From Candidatus Frackibacter sp. WG13 (GTDB taxonomy: Bacteria; Bacillota; Halanaerobiia; Halobacteroidales; Acetohalobiaceae): a stretch of DNA of 64,000 nucleotides. A program made the translations under genes and the position numbers. How positions within the stretch are numbered: the first letter of the stretch is position 1; each line of letters opens with the position of its first letter. Location of the stretch: the NCBI RefSeq assembly GCF_900114655.1, contig NZ_FOTT01000008.1:1-64000 (forward strand), in the 5' to 3' direction. The notes under the pieces are model-generated. The model saw only the letters and a program-made list of their open reading frames with translations. It had not been told where the DNA came from and did no database searches. Shown one piece after another: positions 34,948 through 44,397 of the stretch.

Positions 34948-35588
34948 CTAAAATAATTGCTTGTCAGACTATTCAAGATGAAATTTTATCAATCTTGCCT
35001 AATAATGTTGAGACTAAATTTTTAAAATATGCATTACATCGTCAACCGGGACGTCTTAAAGAGAAGTTGCAGGAAGCTATTAATGAAACACGAAATCATA
35101 ACACCATCTTATTAGGTTATGGTCTCTGTTCAAATAGTATTGCAGGGCTTCATAGTAAAGATAAAACCTTAGTTATACCAAGAGTTCATGATTGTATTAG
35201 TATTCTTCTCGGATCTAGAGAAGAATATAATAAAAAATTTAGACAGAGCCCTGGGACTATTTATCTAAGTAAAGGTTGGATTGATCATGGAGGAGATCCT
35301 TACGCAAATTATCAAGATTATGCTGAACAATATGATGAAGAAACAGCCCAATGGATAATTGAGGAAGAGTATAAGAATTATGAACAGTTGGTATTTATTA
35401 ATACTGAAGTCGGTGATTTAAGTAAATATAAGGACTATTCTCGTAAGGTTGCTAACTATTTGGACTTAAATTATAAAGAAGTGAATGGTTCGCTTAGAAT
35501 GGTAGAAAAGTTGTTGAATCAAGATTGGGATCAAGACTTTATCACTGTTCCACCGGAACAAATGGTGATTAGAAACCACTTTATGTAA
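34944..35588 (+). CDS. DUF1638 protein, methyltransferase-associated
   Basis: A 214-residue protein of the DUF1638 type: ILLGYGLCSNSIAGL, RVHDCISILLGSREEY and TIYLSKGWIDHG. The conserved Cys and His residues (LCSN, VHDC) could bind a metal. Its function is not known. Its ATG overlaps the stop of the HyuA-like gene (ATGA), and the pterin-binding methyltransferase follows closely, so all three are translated together. Co-occurrence with corrinoid methyltransferases suggests a role in corrinoid activation or methyl-group handling, but that is an inference. Confidence 0.72.
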   Translation: MTKIIACQTIQDEILSILPNNVETKFLKYALHRQPGRLKEKLQEAINETRNHNTILLGYGLCSNSIAGLHSKDKTLVIPRVHDCISILLGSREEYNKKFRQSPGTIYLSKGWIDHGGDPYANYQDYAEQYDEETAQWIIEEEYKNYEQLVFINTEVGDLSKYKDYSRKVANYLDLNYKEVNGSLRMVEKLLNQDWDQDFITVPPEQMVIRNHFM

Positions 35589-35615
35589 GGAACTATGGCA
35601 AGGAGGTTAAAGCTA

Positions 35616-36413
35616 ATGATAATTATTGGAGAGTTGATTAATACTAGTCGTGATGAAGTGGAGCCAGCAGTTAAAGAAAGAGATGCAGACTTTATTCAGA
35701 AGTTAGCTAAAGAACAGGAAGAGGCTGGGGCTGCTTTTATTGATGTTAATTGTGGAACTTTAATTAGAGAAGAAGCAGAAGCTTTAGAATGGTTAGTTGA
35801 GACTGTACAGGAGGTTGTTGATGTCCCACTTTGCATAGACAGTCCAAGTCCAGAAGTACTTAAACGAGGCTTAGCAGCTCATGAAGGGAAGGCGATTGTT
35901 AACTCAATTACAGCTGAAGAGGAGAGATATAATGAAATTTTACCATTACTCAAAGAATATGATGCAGCGGTAGTTGCTTTAGCAATGGATGATAGCGGTA
36001 TGCCGAGTGATGCTGATGATAGAATTAGAGTGGCTTCTAAGCTGATTGATGATTTAACAGCCGATGGTATTTCTTTAGAAGATATCTATGTTGATCCAAT
36101 TATTCAACCAATAGGAACAGATGGAGAAATGGGTCTGCATATTCTAAATGCAATTGAGGAGATTGCTACTAAATATGAAGGAGTACATATTACTTGTGGG
36201 TTAAGTAATATCTCTCATGGATTACCAGAAAGACAGCTGTTGAATCAAGCTTATTTGGTATTGGCAATGAGTAGAGGCTTGGATAGCGCGATTATGGATC
36301 CATTAGATGATAAGATTATGTCACTTGCTATAGCATCGGATACATTACTTGGTAATGATCAGTATTGTACTAATTATATTAAGGCAGCCAAGAGTGATAG
36401 GTTAGTTATTTAG
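35616..36413 (+). CDS. Methyltetrahydrofolate:corrinoid methyltransferase (pterin-binding, MtgA/AcsE-like)
   Basis: A 265-residue TIM-barrel of the pterin-binding family. Landmarks are IIIGELINTSRDEVEPAV, EAGAAFIDVNCGT, VPLCIDSPSPEVLKRGL, KAIVNSIT, VYVDPIIQP-type DIYVDPIIQPIGTDG, and THCGLSNISHGLP-type ITCGLSNISHGLPER. Such enzymes pass methyl groups between corrinoid proteins and tetrahydrofolate, here presumably from the operon's corrinoid proteins to THF (MtgA role). The methyl-THF would feed the Wood-Ljungdahl pathway. The start is ATG 35616, nine bases after AAGGAGG; an in-frame ATG at 35595 is upstream of that site. It is the last gene of the operon. Confidence 0.88.
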   Translation: MIIIGELINTSRDEVEPAVKERDADFIQKLAKEQEEAGAAFIDVNCGTLIREEAEALEWLVETVQEVVDVPLCIDSPSPEVLKRGLAAHEGKAIVNSITAEEERYNEILPLLKEYDAAVVALAMDDSGMPSDADDRIRVASKLIDDLTADGISLEDIYVDPIIQPIGTDGEMGLHILNAIEEIATKYEGVHITCGLSNISHGLPERQLLNQAYLVLAMSRGLDSAIMDPLDDKIMSLAIASDTLLGNDQYCTNYIKAAKSDRLVI

Positions 36414-36481
36414 CTGCATCAAAGATAGAAATATACAATAAAATCTTTTTTTACCATAAATTTTCAGAAAATTTATGCAAT

Positions 36482-36550
36482 ATTAAGGCTAAGGCTAAGG
36501 TTAAGATTAAGGCTAAGACTAAGATTAAGACTAAGGTTGAAATTAAGAAT
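36482..36550. repeat. Low-complexity 6-base repeat tract (TAAGGC/TAAGAC)
   Basis: About ten imperfect copies of TAAGGC, TAAGGT, TAAGAT and TAAGAC run in tandem after the methyl-transfer operon. The same words appear in the gaps at 18308-18327 and 24416-24438. No coding or structured feature is apparent. Confidence 0.7.
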
Positions 36551-36623
36551 GGTTACAAATTTATGATGACTACTAACACTGATTACTGATAATTTTCAAA
36601 TAACTTAAAGGAGTGATGTAATT

Positions 36624-38183
36624 ATGCCAGGGACAGAGAAAGAAACTAATGTTTCAAGTCAAATGATTAAGATAGATTCAGCGGTTTTTTGGCCTTCAGC
36701 GATCATTTCGGGTATCTTAATTATTTGGGGTATCGTGGCTAATGAAAGTTTTGGGAAGGCGGTAAATGGTGTATTTGACTTTTTAGTTGGTAAGTTTGGT
36801 TGGCTTTATCTCATATTCGTGTCGGCAGTCTTAGTTGTGACATTAGTAGTAGGATTAAGTAAGTATGGAGAGATTAAGCTAGGAAAACCAGATGAAGAGC
36901 CAGAGTTTAGTAAAAGGTCTTGGTTTGCTATGTTATTTAGTGCTGGTATGGGAATTGGACTTGTATTTTGGGGAGTAGCTGAACCTATTTATCATTATGC
37001 TAGTCCTCCGTTTGGTGAAGGGCAGACAGCTGAATCAGCTTTGTTGGCGATTCGTTATGCTTTTTTCCATTGGGGCTTACATCCATGGGCGTTGTATTCT
37101 CTCTTTGGGATGATGATTGCTTATTTTGGTTTTAGAAGAGGGATGCCTCAATTACCTAGTTCTACATTATATCCTTTGGTAGGCAAGAAAGGTGTAAAAG
37201 GATTAACAGGTAAAGTATTCGATATATTGGCTGTGTTTGCGACTTTATTTGGGATTGCTACTTCATTAGGATTAGGTGCACAGCAGATTAATAGTGGTCT
37301 TAATGTTTTATTTGGTATTCCCAATAATAATGTGACGGCAGTAATTCTTATAGGAATAGTAACTGGAGCTTTCATTCTTTCGGCTGTAACAGGGCTAGAC
37401 AAAGGGATTAAGATATTAAGTAATATAAATATTTCTTTAGGCTCACTCTTATTACTATTAATGATCATTGTTGGTCCTACTATCTTTATCTTTGATCTTC
37501 TTGCTCAGGGTATAGGCGGGTATTTTCAAAATATCTTTGATATGAGCTTCTTTACTAGTCCAGTTAAGCAGAATCCTTGGCCAGGCTGGTGGACTATCTT
37601 TTACTGGGCATGGTGGATTGCATGGACTCCATTTGTAGGTGGATTTATTGCTCGAATTTCTAGGGGACGGACTATTAAGGAGTTTGTTATCGGTACATTA
37701 TTCTTACCTACAATTGTAAGTTTTCTTTGGTTAGCAGTTATGGGTGGCTCAGCTATCTGGCTTGAACAGTTTGGTGCTGGTGGAATTGTTGGTCCGGTTA
37801 AGGCTGATATAGCTTCTGCTTTCTTTGTGACCTTAGGTAAATTTCCACTAGGAAGCATAATGAGTCTAATAGCAACTATATTAATCGGCACATTCTTTAT
37901 TACTTCTGCTGACTCAGGAACTTTTGTAATGGGAATGTTAACCTCTCATGGTACTTTGAATCCTTCAACAAAGGTTAAGGTAACCTGGGGAGTGGCGGAA
38001 GGTTTAGTAGCAGCTATTTTGTTATTAGCTGGTGGTCTTTCAGCATTACAAACGGCATCAATTGCTGGAGCTTTTCCATTTATGCTCTTTATGATCTTTT
38101 CTATATTTGCCTTTTTTAAAGCACTTAGAAATGATTATGAATTTCTTGAAAAAGGAGAGTTTATTGGTAGCGTGGATCTTTAA
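36624..38183 (+). CDS. BCCT family transporter (glycine betaine type)
   Basis: A 519-residue carrier with 12 membrane helices. SAGMGIGLVFWGVAEPIYHY holds the glycine-rich stretch of TM3. WWTIFYWAWWIAWTPFVGGFIARISRGR is the BCCT signature with the aromatic tryptophan box that binds trimethylammonium groups. The GMGIG form is that of sodium-coupled betaine carriers (BetP/OpuD) rather than the carnitine antiporter CaiT. It presumably imports glycine betaine, or a related compound, as substrate for the methyl-transfer operon and possibly as osmolyte. AAAGGAGTG precedes the ATG. A terminator follows. Confidence 0.92.
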   Translation: MPGTEKETNVSSQMIKIDSAVFWPSAIISGILIIWGIVANESFGKAVNGVFDFLVGKFGWLYLIFVSAVLVVTLVVGLSKYGEIKLGKPDEEPEFSKRSWFAMLFSAGMGIGLVFWGVAEPIYHYASPPFGEGQTAESALLAIRYAFFHWGLHPWALYSLFGMMIAYFGFRRGMPQLPSSTLYPLVGKKGVKGLTGKVFDILAVFATLFGIATSLGLGAQQINSGLNVLFGIPNNNVTAVILIGIVTGAFILSAVTGLDKGIKILSNINISLGSLLLLLMIIVGPTIFIFDLLAQGIGGYFQNIFDMSFFTSPVKQNPWPGWWTIFYWAWWIAWTPFVGGFIARISRGRTIKEFVIGTLFLPTIVSFLWLAVMGGSAIWLEQFGAGGIVGPVKADIASAFFVTLGKFPLGSIMSLIATILIGTFFITSADSGTFVMGMLTSHGTLNPSTKVKVTWGVAEGLVAAILLLAGGLSALQTASIAGAFPFMLFMIFSIFAFFKALRNDYEFLEKGEFIGSVDL

Positions 38184-38211
38184 TTAGATATTTTAACTGA
38201 ATAGAAATGTT

Positions 38212-38245
38212 AGGGCAAGCAGATTAAATCTGCTTGCTCTTTTTT
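38212..38245 (+). terminator. Rho-independent terminator after the BCCT gene
   Basis: AGGGCAAGCAGAT (38212-38224) pairs with ATCTGCTTGCTCT (38228-38240), one G-U pair, followed by six T residues. Confidence 0.87.
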
Positions 38246-38310
38246 ATGCACAGATAAAACTTTCTTGCATAATATAAGTATAGAATTATAAAAAAGAAGG
38301 AGGAGATTAG

Positions 38311-39300
38311 ATGAAAAGAGTATTAACTATTGGTTTAGTCATTGCTTTACTTTTAGCATCTAGCATGGTCGGTATTGCTAAGACTAAGGTTAGATTAAGT
38401 GAAGTAGTGCATTCAATCTTTTATGCACCACAATATGTAGCTTTACATAAAGATTTTTTTGGAGATGAGGAATTAGAAGTTGAATTATCAACGGCGTGGG
38501 GTGGTGATAAGGCAGCTACTACCTTAATGGCTAATCATGCTGATATAGCACTTATTGGTCCAGAACCTACGATTTATATTTATCAAGAAGGAGCAGATAA
38601 TTACTTAGTTAACTTTGCTCAGCTAACGCAAAGAGCAGGTTCTTTCCTAGTGGCAAGAAAGCCGATGCCTAATTTTAGTTTAGAGGATGTAAGGGGAAAG
38701 ACAATCATAGGTAACCGTCCTGGTGGTGCACCAGAGATGGTTATGGAATATACTCTGCGCCATAATGGGATTGAACCTTTTGAAGATGTTGAAATTATTA
38801 CTAACTTAGACTTTACAGCTAATGCACCAGCCTTTAAAAATGGTTTAGGTGATTTTGTTCAATTATTTGAGCCAAAAGCTTCTCAACTAGAGAAGATGGG
38901 TGCTGGGCATGTAGTAGCTTCTTTCGGAGAATTAGGAGGGAATCTTCCATATACTGTATATATGGCACGTAAAAACTATATTGCTGAGAATCCAAAAGTT
39001 ATTCAAAAGTTCACTGATGCTATCTATTGTGCACAACAATGGACTTATTCTCATACACCAGAAGAAATTGCTGAAGTTATCAGACCTTCTTTTCCTAATT
39101 TAGACTTTGATATCTTAGTAAAAGTTATTAAGAGATATAAAGACCAAGATACTTGGGCTTACAATCCATCATTAGATCGTTCAGAATTAGATTATTGGCA
39201 AGATATTATTATTGAAGCAGGTGAGTTAGAAGAGAAAGTAGATTATGATAATATTGTAAATCCAGAGTTTGCAAAGAATACAATTAAGAATTCAAAGTAG
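38311..39300 (+). CDS. ABC transporter substrate-binding protein, NMT1/SsuA type
   Basis: A 329-residue secreted binding protein. The signal peptide is MKRVLTIGLVIALLLASSMVGIA, with no lipobox cysteine. The mature part shows the NMT1/THI5-like pattern: VHSIFYAPQYVALHKDFFGDE, AALIGPEP-type DIALIGPEPTIYIY, and GKTIIGNRPGGAPEMVMEYTL. These proteins deliver sulfonates, pyrimidine precursors or similar small molecules to SsuBC/TauBC-type importers; the ligand is unknown here. A lack of lipid anchor is unusual for a Gram-positive-type cell but fits the diderm Halanaerobiales. An AGGAGG site is present. The ATPase and permease genes follow immediately. Confidence 0.87.
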   Translation: MKRVLTIGLVIALLLASSMVGIAKTKVRLSEVVHSIFYAPQYVALHKDFFGDEELEVELSTAWGGDKAATTLMANHADIALIGPEPTIYIYQEGADNYLVNFAQLTQRAGSFLVARKPMPNFSLEDVRGKTIIGNRPGGAPEMVMEYTLRHNGIEPFEDVEIITNLDFTANAPAFKNGLGDFVQLFEPKASQLEKMGAGHVVASFGELGGNLPYTVYMARKNYIAENPKVIQKFTDAIYCAQQWTYSHTPEEIAEVIRPSFPNLDFDILVKVIKRYKDQDTWAYNPSLDRSELDYWQDIIIEAGELEEKVDYDNIVNPEFAKNTIKNSK

Positions 39301-39313
39301 AGGAGGAGCAGAA

Positions 39314-40081
39314 ATGAATAAAATCGAGTTTAAGGAGGTGGGGATGAAGTATCATACCCAAGTAGAAGAGACCGAGGCATTACGAAATCTTTCCTTTACT
39401 ATTAAAGAGAACGAATTTGTTAGTTTAGTAGGGCCAAGTGGTTGTGGGAAGACGACATCACTGTCACTGCTAGCTGGTCTGTTATCTCCATCCAGTGGGC
39501 AAGTAATAGTTGACAATGAACCAATTAATGGGGTTAACGAGAAAATAGGCTACATGCTACAAGAGGACTATCTTTTTCCTTGGCGAACTATTTTAGATAA
39601 CGTGTTATTAGGGTTAGAACTGAAAGGGGAACTTAATGCTAAGACAGAGAATAAAGCGAGAAGACTATTAGCTGATTATGGCTTAGATGGATTTGAAGAT
39701 TACTATCCAACTCAACTTTCTGGAGGCATGAGACAACGGGTTGCTTTAGCTAGGACATTAGTATTTGAACCAGAAATTCTACTTTTAGATGAACCATTTT
39801 CTGCTTTAGATTATCATACTAAATTAGCATTAGAAGACGAAGTCGCCCAAATTCTTCGTGATGAAAAAAAGACAGTAGTCTTAGTTACTCATGATATTGC
39901 TGAAGCAATTGCAATGTCTGATCGTGTATTAGTCTTTACTGAACGACCTGGCAAGGTTAAAGAAGAATATAATATTGATTTAACAATTGATGGAAAATAT
40001 TCTACTTTTAAGGCACGAGAAGCGTCAGAGTTTAGTAATTACTTTAACTCTATTTGGGAGGAGTTGGATGTTTATGTTTAA
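39314..40081 (+). CDS. ABC transporter ATP-binding protein, SsuB/TauB type
   Basis: A 255-residue ATPase: Walker A GPSGCGKTTS, Q-loop MLQEDYLFPWRTI, signature LSGGMRQRVALAR, Walker B ILLLDEPFSALD, and H-loop VTHDIAEAIAMSD. The DYLFPWRTI stretch is typical of nitrate/sulfonate/taurine-class importers. The start is ATG 39314 after AGGAGGAGCAG, just beyond the stop of the binding-protein gene. The 3' end overlaps the permease gene by 14 bases, so the two are translationally coupled. Confidence 0.93.
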   Translation: MNKIEFKEVGMKYHTQVEETEALRNLSFTIKENEFVSLVGPSGCGKTTSLSLLAGLLSPSSGQVIVDNEPINGVNEKIGYMLQEDYLFPWRTILDNVLLGLELKGELNAKTENKARRLLADYGLDGFEDYYPTQLSGGMRQRVALARTLVFEPEILLLDEPFSALDYHTKLALEDEVAQILRDEKKTVVLVTHDIAEAIAMSDRVLVFTERPGKVKEEYNIDLTIDGKYSTFKAREASEFSNYFNSIWEELDVYV

Positions 40082-40916
40082 AAGATTGAAGGACATCTAT
40101 AATGAAGTTCTAACCAAAGGAGCAGTTACTGAGGAACATGGTGAATATTTAAAAAGAATGAGATTAAAGGACTTTAGCATTAAGGTTCTACAATTAATGA
40201 TTTTAATAGTATTCACTGTTGGGTGGGAACTAGCAGCTAAATACCGGATTGTTGACCCTTTTATCACAAGTTACCCAACAGAAATCATGAAGACAATTTA
40301 TAAGATGGCTCTTAATGGTCAATTATTTAAACATGTATGGACTACGGTCTATGAAACCTTAGCCGGCTTTTCTATTGGTGCCGGCTCTGGTTTATTAATT
40401 GCTATTACTCTTTGGTGGTCTGATTATCTTTCCCGTATCTTTGAACCATATATCGTTGTACTTAATGCGTTGCCTAAAATGGCTTTAGGACCAATATTAA
40501 TTATTTGGCTAGGCAATGGTAGTCAAGCTATTATTGGTATGGCTCTCTTAATTTCGGTAATTGTAACAATTATGATGGTTTATAATGGTTTTCGTGAAAC
40601 AGATAAGAATAAGGTTAAATTACTTAAAACTTTAGGAGCTAGTAGGTTACAAATATTTAAGAAAGTTGTCTTGCCTGAAAACTTACCAACTATCTTTGCA
40701 GCTTTAAAAGTAAATATAGGGCTTTCATTAGTAGGAACCATTGTTGGAGAATTTCTTGTTTCCCAAGCAGGACTAGGTTACTTAATTGTCTATGGTGGTC
40801 AGGTCTTTAAGTTAAGCTTAGTAATGACCAGTGTAATTATTCTTTCGATTTTGGCTGGAGTACTATATTATCTAATTGTTTGGCTAGAAAAAAGAGTTAT
40901 TAAATGGGAGCAATAA
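40068..40916 (+). CDS. ABC transporter permease, SsuC/TauC type
   Basis: A 282-residue membrane protein with six predicted helices. The EAA loop is TLGASRLQIFKKVVLPENLP, and VGEFLVSQAGLGYLI is typical of SsuC/TauC/ThiX permeases. It is the membrane channel for the ABC importer encoded just upstream. The start was set to ATG 40068 within the end of the ATPase gene, just after GGGAGGAG; ATG 40074 is nearly as good. The substrate is unknown. Placement right after the betaine carrier suggests another methylated amine or a cofactor precursor, which is only a guess. Confidence 0.88.
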   Translation: MFMFKRLKDIYNEVLTKGAVTEEHGEYLKRMRLKDFSIKVLQLMILIVFTVGWELAAKYRIVDPFITSYPTEIMKTIYKMALNGQLFKHVWTTVYETLAGFSIGAGSGLLIAITLWWSDYLSRIFEPYIVVLNALPKMALGPILIIWLGNGSQAIIGMALLISVIVTIMMVYNGFRETDKNKVKLLKTLGASRLQIFKKVVLPENLPTIFAALKVNIGLSLVGTIVGEFLVSQAGLGYLIVYGGQVFKLSLVMTSVIILSILAGVLYYLIVWLEKRVIKWEQ

Positions 40917-40940
40917 GAATATATTTTACTCCCGTATCTT

Positions 40941-42548
40941 TTATTGCAGCTTAAGACCAGGAGCAATTGGGGTGGCGGTTGGTATATCAATTAATACCGG
41001 TTGTTGAGGTTCTTTTGTTTGTTCAAGAATTTCATTTAATTCATTAATACTTGTTGCTCTAAGCCCCTGTGCACCGCATGTTTTTGCTAATTTAACGAAA
41101 TCTGGGTTAGTTAAATCAACTTCTTCAGGTTGAAGATTAGCAATAAGCATGCGGTTTTTTTCCATAGATAAGGTGCCATTATTTAAAACTATAATTCTAA
41201 CTGGTAATTGATATCTGACTGCTGTTAAAATCTCTCCTAATACCATGCCAATTCCACCATCACCGATGATACAGGTAACAGGATCTTGAGGACGATTAAT
41301 TTTAGCGACTAAAGCTGCTGGAAGCCCAAATCCCATAGTTCGCCAAGTACCAGAAATTAATATATCTTGGCAATGATTTGCAAAATATTTTCCAAACCAA
41401 ATAACATTATCGCCAGAATCAAGTGCAATAACTTCATTATTTGCTATCTGCTGACTAATAGATTGAATAATTGATTGGGGTGATAAAGGAGGTTCAGTAA
41501 CTTGAATCTTTTCTTCTAGAGATTCCAACCAAGCTTGGTGAGCTTTATTAATTCTTTTCTTCCAGGCTTGCTTATTTTGTTGTGGAATCTCTTTTATTAA
41601 TGATTGAAGAGAAAGTTTCAAATCGCCAACAATACCTAAATCAACCGGGTGGGTTGCACCAATATTCTCTTTAATAGCATCAAATTGAATTATTTGTGGT
41701 CTTCTAGGGACATAATCCATTGGCCACCAAGTTGTTCCTAAGGTAATGATTAAATTAGCTTGCCCTAATAACTCTTTTGTTTTTTCATTACCCCCTAATC
41801 CTAAGCCCCCTAAAAGAGAGTTGTTTTTATATTCTATGATACCTTTTGCTGGGAGTGAGTGAATTAAACCAGCATCAATTTTATTAGCAATTTGCTTTAG
41901 CTCTGGACGACAATTTTTAACTCCACGACCATATAAAATAACTGGTTGAGAAGCTTGTTCTATTCTCTGAACAGCATCTTTAATTAATTCTTGATGTGGG
42001 ATTTTTTTCTGTATAAGGTGTGGCGGATATTCCCGAGGTAAAGCATTAGTGTTAGCCTCCCACATGTCCATAGGGATTACTAAATGGCTAACTCCTCCTT
42101 TAACAATCGACATCGTCATTGCTTTAACTAATAAATCAACTATAGCATCTGGATTAGTAACGATGCTAGAGAAGACAGTGAGGGGTCTAGTTAGTTCTAA
42201 TTGGTTGACAAATTGCTTATAGTTAGTACCAATATTCCAGCTAGGAACTTGACCAGTAATTAAGAGAACAGGGACACGGTCACTATAAGCATCAGCAATA
42301 CCATTAATAATGTTTGCCGTTCCAGGACCGCTATGTGCGACACATACTGCTAATTGATCTCTTAATTTTGCTTCAGCAGAAGCCATCATACCAGCAGTGC
42401 TTTCATGTTTAGTAGTATAAAGCTTAATTGGTGAATCTTTTAAAGCAGAAAATAATCTTAAAATCGTATCACCAGCATAACCATAGATATTACCAACGTT
42501 CCATTTGTTTAACTGTTCAATAAAAATATCAACTAACTTTTTATTCAT
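40941..42548 (-). CDS. Thiamine pyrophosphate-dependent enzyme (pyruvate oxidase/acetolactate synthase-like)
   Basis: A 535-residue TPP enzyme with the three usual domains. The N-terminal catalytic glutamate is in TTKHESTAGMMASAEAKL; AHSGPGTANIINGIADAYSDRVPVL follows. The C-terminal TPP/Mg motif is GDGGIGMVLGEILTAVRYQLPVRIIVLNN. The closest relatives by pattern are PoxB-type pyruvate oxidases and acetolactate-synthase-like proteins; the reaction cannot be settled. In an anaerobe, oxidase activity with O2 is unlikely. The start is ATG 42548 after TGGAGTGAT; the frame continues 28 codons upstream without a site. The gene is convergent with the ABC importer operon. Confidence 0.85.
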   Translation of the reverse strand: MNKKLVDIFIEQLNKWNVGNIYGYAGDTILRLFSALKDSPIKLYTTKHESTAGMMASAEAKLRDQLAVCVAHSGPGTANIINGIADAYSDRVPVLLITGQVPSWNIGTNYKQFVNQLELTRPLTVFSSIVTNPDAIVDLLVKAMTMSIVKGGVSHLVIPMDMWEANTNALPREYPPHLIQKKIPHQELIKDAVQRIEQASQPVILYGRGVKNCRPELKQIANKIDAGLIHSLPAKGIIEYKNNSLLGGLGLGGNEKTKELLGQANLIITLGTTWWPMDYVPRRPQIIQFDAIKENIGATHPVDLGIVGDLKLSLQSLIKEIPQQNKQAWKKRINKAHQAWLESLEEKIQVTEPPLSPQSIIQSISQQIANNEVIALDSGDNVIWFGKYFANHCQDILISGTWRTMGFGLPAALVAKINRPQDPVTCIIGDGGIGMVLGEILTAVRYQLPVRIIVLNNGTLSMEKNRMLIANLQPEEVDLTNPDFVKLAKTCGAQGLRATSINELNEILEQTKEPQQPVLIDIPTATPIAPGLKLQ

Positions 42549-42796
42549 AGAATCACTCCAATTTTCAATTTTTGGTTTTGTTATTCTAGTTCTTATTATT
42601 AGCAATAAAGAGGTATATATTAATATAAACAATCAATAAGTTACTATTTCATTATATAAAGGATAATAGTTTTTAATATAGAAATTAAAATAGTAGGTAA
42701 TTGATTTTTATATAAGATCATCAGTGAGAAAAGGAATTAATCTTAAAATGTAGAAAAGAATATTGAGTATGAACTAATAAGGGGAGGATGAATAAG

Positions 42797-44302
42797 ATGA
42801 ACTTAACTTTTATTGTGAGCCCGATTGTGGGTTCAATAATTGGATACTGTACTAACTGGGTAGCAATCAAAATGTTATTTAGACCATTAGAAGAAAAGAG
42901 GATTATGGGGATTAAGGTACCTTTTACCCCGGGAGTAATTCCGAGACGAAGAGGAAAGTTAGCTGAAAGTATTGGTGATACAGTAGGGAGACAGTTATTA
43001 ACTCCTGATGCTTTTCATCGGATGTTACAGGGAGAAGAGATGAAAGGTAAGGTTAGAAAATTCATTCGTGAAAGGATAGAAAGCTTAGAGCAAGAAGAAC
43101 GAAGCATAAATGAACTCTTAACCGAAGTGATTGATGACCCAGATGAAAGAGATAATTTAAAACTTGAATTTAAAAAGCTAATTTCACAGTCAATTGGAGG
43201 GCTATTAGATAATGAAAAGATAGTTGATTTAATTAAAAAAGAGTTAGAAGATATAGATCCTAGCAGAGTAGAAGAGTATTTTAACTCTGATCAATATAAA
43301 GAATTAAGAACGAACTTAGAGGAATTTTTAATAGATAATCTTCATAAAGAAGAGACTAAAGGGCGCTTAAGTGATTTTTTGAAAAAAAAGTTAATGTCTG
43401 TCAAAGAAAGTGAACAGACAATAGGTGATTTATTACCAGAGGGAGTTAAGAAGAGCTTAAAAGAATGGTTAAATGGACAAGGACCAGAATTTGCTGAACA
43501 ATTAGTTGAATTTTTAAGTTCAGAGTCTACTAAAGAAAGAATTAATAATAAACTTGAGGGGTACTTAAATAATAATCCATTAATGCAAATGATTGGAGGA
43601 TTTATAGATAAAGAGAAGATAATTAACCAGTTTGTAGATTATGTTGTTAAATTTTTAAATGAACCAGAGAATCAAGTTGAAATAGTAGCACAAGTTGAGA
43701 AGTTTATTAATTCTACTTTAGATACTAAGGTAGCAAATCTAATAGAAAGAGTAGATGAAGGAAACATAAATGAATTGTCAAATTTTGTCTTAAATAAATT
43801 TGGTTCAAGAGAGATGGTCGATAATCTATTAACAGGACTTGAGAAGTCTATATTAAAGAAAGTTAAGAGCTCTCAAGAATTAAACTCAGAAGAAAAGATT
43901 AATATTAGTGAAGTAATTGGCGATCTAGCAGGTGAGCTGTTGCAGAGCAAATTCGTATTTGATCTGTTAGAATCTTGGGCTTATGCCCAATTGGACAGTT
44001 TAGGTAATCGTCCAGTGACTTCTTATTTTGATAATTTAGATGGAAGTACAGTTCGTAAGTTAGAAGCAGGAATTTTAGCTAGCTTACAGTATATAGTAGA
44101 ACATCACTTAGGTAGAGTCTTAGCTACTTTAGACTTTAAAGAGATGGTTATTAAAAAAGTCAATAACTTCGATATTTTAGAAGTAGAAGCACTATTATTA
44201 AATGTTATTGAAACTGAATTAAAAGCCATCACTTGGTTTGGGGCAGTATTAGGATTGATTATGGGATTAATCACACCGCTTATTTCTATGGTAATGGGCT
44301 AA
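42797..44302 (+). CDS. DUF445 family membrane protein (YheB-like)
   Basis: A 501-residue DUF445 protein. It begins with a membrane helix (IVSPIVGSIIGYCTNWVAIKML). The conserved segment FRPLEEKRIMGIKVPFTPGVIPRRRGKLAESIGDTVG follows. A long helical, charged middle region and a C-terminal membrane segment (TWFGAVLGLIMGLITPLISMVMG) complete it. The family includes B. subtilis YheB; its function is unknown. The start is ATG 42797, nine bases after GGGGAGG; an ATG at 42788 touches that site and is less likely. Confidence 0.83.
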   Translation: MNLTFIVSPIVGSIIGYCTNWVAIKMLFRPLEEKRIMGIKVPFTPGVIPRRRGKLAESIGDTVGRQLLTPDAFHRMLQGEEMKGKVRKFIRERIESLEQEERSINELLTEVIDDPDERDNLKLEFKKLISQSIGGLLDNEKIVDLIKKELEDIDPSRVEEYFNSDQYKELRTNLEEFLIDNLHKEETKGRLSDFLKKKLMSVKESEQTIGDLLPEGVKKSLKEWLNGQGPEFAEQLVEFLSSESTKERINNKLEGYLNNNPLMQMIGGFIDKEKIINQFVDYVVKFLNEPENQVEIVAQVEKFINSTLDTKVANLIERVDEGNINELSNFVLNKFGSREMVDNLLTGLEKSILKKVKSSQELNSEEKINISEVIGDLAGELLQSKFVFDLLESWAYAQLDSLGNRPVTSYFDNLDGSTVRKLEAGILASLQYIVEHHLGRVLATLDFKEMVIKKVNNFDILEVEALLLNVIETELKAITWFGAVLGLIMGLITPLISMVMG

Positions 44303-44397
44303 ATGTTTGATTCTTAATAAAATAGTTTAGGTACATTGAGAGTATCTTTCGATGTGCTCGATGTAACTTATTCATATTTAAATCATAAAATTATTTG

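Noticed and set aside
36482-36550. CRISPR array
   Set aside because: The repeat unit is only about six bases, has no spacers and no cas genes nearby.
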